8,191 bases of DNA from an uncultured Erysipelotrichaceae bacterium. GTDB taxonomy: Bacteria; Bacillota_I; Bacilli_A; Erysipelotrichales; Coprobacillaceae. The translations under genes and the position numbers were made by a program. The stretch covers positions 1 to 8,191 of the forward strand of contig UQVG01000082.1 of NCBI GenBank assembly GCA_900544435.1, in the 5' to 3' direction. Positions within the stretch are counted from its first letter, which is position 1, and each line of letters opens with the position of its first letter. Under the pieces are notes generated by a model, which had not been told where the DNA came from, did not search any database, and saw only the letters and a program-made list of their open reading frames with translations. Shown here one piece after another: positions 6,342 to 8,191 of this stretch.

Positions 6342-6349
6342 TGTTTTTA
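6316..6349 (+). terminator. Possible weak terminator or attenuator formed by palindrome copy 3
   Basis: An 11-bp stem with four G-C pairs and an AATT loop is followed directly by TGTTTTTA. This resembles an intrinsic terminator of modest strength, sited 12 nt after the stop codon of the four-gene operon. The near-identical copy 2 lacks a T-run, so termination is not a shared property of the repeat. Confidence 0.35.
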
Positions 6350-6352
6350 TTT

Positions 6353-6754
6353 ATGGAACTAGTTTTAACAGCAATATTTGCAAAGAAGGATTCAATGCTT
6401 TCTTTCTATGAAGATAATGAAAATCATGATTACTTGTATATCTACGATTCAAAGGATGATGCCTATCTAAAAGTACCAGAATGGGATTATAGTTTTGATG
6501 ATTACGAACTGGATTATCTAGAACAGGGCTATAACATTGTCTATATGCCAGATAGCACCCATGCAGCCTATTGGACATTAATTGATCGTTATTATGATGA
6601 AATTGAACATCGAGAAGGATTAATCAGATATTTGGATTACTGTAAAACACATCATATCTATCATGATTATCTAATGGAATCATGTGAATGTGAACTACCA
6701 GATATCTTTGAATACGAAGAGGATCCATATACTTATGAGCCAGAAATTAGATAA
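6353..6754 (+). CDS. Tyrosine-rich acidic 133-residue protein, unknown function
   Basis: 133 residues with about 20 tyrosines and many Asp and Glu, such as DYLYIYDSKDDAYL (about 26-39) and PEWDYSFDDYELDYLEQGY (about 42-60). A CECE segment (Cys110, Cys112) lies near the C-terminus. It has no signal peptide or membrane segment, so it should be cytosolic. The ATG at 6353 has no adjacent ribosome binding site; the nearest lies before the palindrome at 6316-6341. An alternative start at ATG 6395 (MLSFYEDN) has AAGGA 4 nt upstream and would shorten the protein by 14 residues. It overlaps the next gene by 20 nt. I do not recognise the family. High Tyr/Asp content is seen in some DNA-mimic proteins, such as anti-restriction proteins, but nothing specific supports that here. 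Confidence 0.75.
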   Translation: MELVLTAIFAKKDSMLSFYEDNENHDYLYIYDSKDDAYLKVPEWDYSFDDYELDYLEQGYNIVYMPDSTHAAYWTLIDRYYDEIEHREGLIRYLDYCKTHHIYHDYLMESCECELPDIFEYEEDPYTYEPEIR

Positions 6755-7847
6755 TATACTTTCAACCTATAGTTATGATGCAAGACAAAAAAATCAGTTA
6801 AGACTTGCTGATGAAAAAGGCTTGGATATTAATGTCATTAAAGATCCTCGATATGACTGGCAACAGATGAGAGAAATAGCATTAGCAATGGAGTTTGGAC
6901 TTGATCCAGCTCCACTGTGTAATCCTAATATTTCATCGGAAGCAATGGAAAACATTAGAATTCATCTATTTGAAAATCAAGGTGTCTATGAAAATGCGAA
7001 AGCTGATATTCATTTAAAAAGAACCAGGATAATAACAATCATCATTTTTATAGCATTATTACTATCATCAATAGCAGCTATATTATACGCAAAGAAAGAC
7101 TACATCATGGCTTATTATGAAAATATTGATTTAACACTTACAGATGATCACATTACATTATCTTATGGTGATACCTTTCATCCAATTGACTACGTAAAGG
7201 AATATGATGAAAAGAACACAATCACATTACCAAAGCTTCAGAAGATGGACCAACTAACTGATTATGAATATGTCTATGAAGTTAGTAATGGAGTAAAGAC
7301 AGTAACAAAAACTTTAATTGTTACAGTCATAGATGATCAAAAGCCAACTATCAATCTAAAACAACAAGAAGTAACATTAACTCAAGGTGATATTTTCAAT
7401 CCATTAGATTATGTTGCTTCAGTCAATGATAACTACAGTAAATTAAAAAGTGAAGACATTACTTTTGAAGGTGATGTAGATACAAATCAACAAGGTAAAT
7501 TTACCTTCCAGTATATCTTGAAAGATTCTTCAAATAATAAAACAACTGCAACACTAAATGTAACAGTTAAAGAAAAGCCAAAACCAGTAAATCAATCACC
7601 AAATACAAATAATTCCACTCCAATTAAACCCAATCAAACCACACAACATCAACAACAATCCAATAAACCAAAACCAACAAGTAAAGTATTTTATATCAGA
7701 GACTACAATTACGATATTGCATCATGTAAGAATGCAGCAGTTTCTTATATGGATAATCAATTACATTCAACATCAGCAACATATGGTGAACTACAACCAT
7801 ATCAGGAAGGTGGAACTACGGTAGGTTACAAAGTTGTATTCAAATAA
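6735..7847 (+). CDS. Single-pass membrane protein with two Ig-like extracellular domains
   Basis: About 370 residues, starting at ATG 6735 (MSQKLDNIL) with GAAGAGGA (6716-6723) upstream. A 17-residue-longer frame from 6684 has no better site. The cytosolic N-terminus carries a helical unit, DPRYDWQQMREIALAMEFGLD (about 38-57 plus one), like the W-x-Q-M-x-E-I repeat units I have seen in proteins of Firmicutes mobile elements. KRTR then precedes one membrane segment (about 99-119), giving N-in/C-out topology. Outside are two Ig-like/DUF5011-type domains (about 131-199 and 203-279); each has a GDxFxPxDYV motif and the second ends KDSSNNKTTATLNVTV. A Pro/Asn/Gln-rich linker (about 280-316) and a 54-residue C-terminal domain follow. 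There is no LPXTG anchor. It may be a surface-exposed component of the transfer apparatus or a mating-pair contact protein (inference). Palindrome copy 4 lies within the gene. Confidence 0.85.
   Translation: MSQKLDNILSTYSYDARQKNQLRLADEKGLDINVIKDPRYDWQQMREIALAMEFGLDPAPLCNPNISSEAMENIRIHLFENQGVYENAKADIHLKRTRIITIIIFIALLLSSIAAILYAKKDYIMAYYENIDLTLTDDHITLSYGDTFHPIDYVKEYDEKNTITLPKLQKMDQLTDYEYVYEVSNGVKTVTKTLIVTVIDDQKPTINLKQQEVTLTQGDIFNPLDYVASVNDNYSKLKSEDITFEGDVDTNQQGKFTFQYILKDSSNNKTTATLNVTVKEKPKPVNQSPNTNNSTPIKPNQTTQHQQQSNKPKPTSKVFYIRDYNYDIASCKNAAVSYMDNQLHSTSATYGELQPYQEGGTTVGYKVVFK
7490..7508. repeat. Palindromic repeat, copy 4 (inside the Ig-like membrane-protein gene)
   Basis: The 16-bp perfect palindrome AAGGTAAATTTACCTT is at 7492-7507. 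Bases 7490-7507 match 18 consecutive bases of copies 2 and 3, and 7494-7508 match 15 bases of copy 1. It encodes QGKFTF (about residues 253-258) in the second Ig-like domain, a sequence natural for such a strand. Confidence 0.6.
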
Positions 7848-7849
7848 AT

Positions 7850-7878
7850 TTGATAATGATATTTAATGGTTGTAATAT
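7850..7878 (+). promoter_or_regulatory. Promoter for the last, partial gene
   Basis: TTGATA (7850-7855) and TAATAT (7873-7878) are separated by 17 bp, with TG directly before the -10 box. Transcription would begin near 7885, immediately before the AAGGAG at 7888-7893. This suggests the final gene can be expressed independently of the upstream operon. Confidence 0.5.
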
Positions 7879-7903
7879 AGAAACAATAAGGAGATGTAGT
7901 TGT

Positions 7904-8191
7904 ATGATATTTGATGAATGTTCTGAAGAAATGATTACCCTTCAAGTTGATTGTGTTATGCAGCAACTAAAGGCTTTAGCTTTATTATTTGAAAATGGCT
8001 TACAAGATAAGATAGATATTGATTCTTATTTAAATGGGGTAGTGGCAATTCTAATTGATCTTGAAAAGGAAGAATTATCTAATGATAAATTAGAAAGGGT
8101 TAGGTCCATTGAAGAAACGATTATTAGTTGGCAAAATGATATCATCGATGGAGATTTTGCAAACTTGAATAATCCAAAAGATTATGCTTTA
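7904..8191 (+). CDS. Partial gene, helical protein of unknown function (runs off the window)
   Basis: The frame opens at ATG 7904 with AAGGAG (7888-7893) 10 nt upstream and stays open for 96 codons to the window's end, so the C-terminus is not seen. The visible part begins MIFDECSEEMITLQVDCVMQ and looks mainly helical and acidic, with segments QQLKALALLFENGLQDK and YLNGVVAILIDLEKEEL. It has no signal peptide, clear membrane segment or recognised motif. It lies 56 nt after the Ig-like membrane-protein gene in the same direction and has its own plausible promoter. Function cannot be assigned from the fragment. Confidence 0.75.
   Translation, partial: MIFDECSEEMITLQVDCVMQQLKALALLFENGLQDKIDIDSYLNGVVAILIDLEKEELSNDKLERVRSIEETIISWQNDIIDGDFANLNNPKDYAL

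Larger units (their letters stand above)
6306..6352 (+). promoter_or_regulatory. Ribosome binding site, hairpin and U-tract leader before the tyrosine-rich gene
   Basis: AAAGGAGAAGG (about 6306-6316) is separated from the ATG at 6353 by the 26-bp palindrome 6316-6341 and a T-rich stretch (TGTTTTTATTT, 6342-6352). No ribosome binding site lies next to the ATG. If the hairpin folds (11-bp stem, AATT loop), the GGAG site comes within about 14 nt of the start. The same hairpin plus T-run could also act as a weak intrinsic terminator for the upstream operon. Confidence 0.4.

Noticed and set aside
6351..6578. 75-residue minus-strand frame
   Set aside because: Antisense shadow of the tyrosine-rich gene; no promoter or ribosome binding site.
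2197..7508. Palindromes as operators of the LacI-family regulator in this window
   Set aside because: LacI/GalR operators usually have a central CG, these have a central AATT, and no copy lies near the regulator's own promoter.
1..8191. CRISPR array, tRNA or rRNA genes
   Set aside because: No regularly spaced direct repeats, cloverleaf sequences or rRNA-like segments were seen; the palindromic repeats are irregularly spaced over kilobases.

Overview
The window is AT-rich and dense with short coding frames. Strong AGGAGG/AAGGAG-type ribosome binding sites and occasional TTG and GTG starts suggest a low-GC Bacillota. The style (many K, N, D, E, I and Y residues, overlapping genes) would fit a gut Erysipelotrichia or Clostridia relative, but that placement is inference. 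From about 2.1 kb onward the window looks like part of a conjugative or mobilisable element, because it holds an intact VirD4/TraG-type coupling ATPase in a tightly packed operon of otherwise unrecognised genes. No relaxase, integrase, VirB4 or oriT is visible.

Layout. 1-760: no supported gene; AT-rich, with two stem-loops, one a candidate terminator for the gene to its right. 761-1762 (minus): a LacI/GalR-family regulator with a good promoter (TTGATA-N17-TATAAT) but apparently an AUC start codon. 1814-2138: divergent intergenic region with a weak rightward promoter. 2139-2359: a 13-residue leader-like peptide followed by a 54-residue basic/coiled protein. 2398-6303: four overlapping genes (coupling ATPase; cysteine-ladder pentapeptide-repeat protein; two small acidic helical proteins). 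6353-7847: two overlapping genes (a tyrosine-rich acidic protein, and a single-pass membrane protein with Ig-like extracellular domains). 7904-8191: the 5' part of another gene with its own promoter.

The most unusual signal is a palindrome with core GGTAAATTTACC, present four times. Copy 1 overlaps the start codon of the 54-residue gene. Copies 2 and 3 share 27 identical bases and sit just before and just after the four-gene coupling-protein operon. Copy 4 is inside the membrane-protein gene. As RNA, each intergenic copy could form a hairpin at a translation start or an operon boundary; as DNA, each could be an operator or a recombination site. The placement suggests a shared control or module-boundary element of this transfer region, which I cannot match to a named system.

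How the genes may work together: the coupling ATPase would bring DNA-protein substrate to a secretion channel, and the overlapping downstream genes are probably made with it in fixed ratio. The membrane protein probably displays Ig-like domains outside the cell. The roles of the other genes are unknown.
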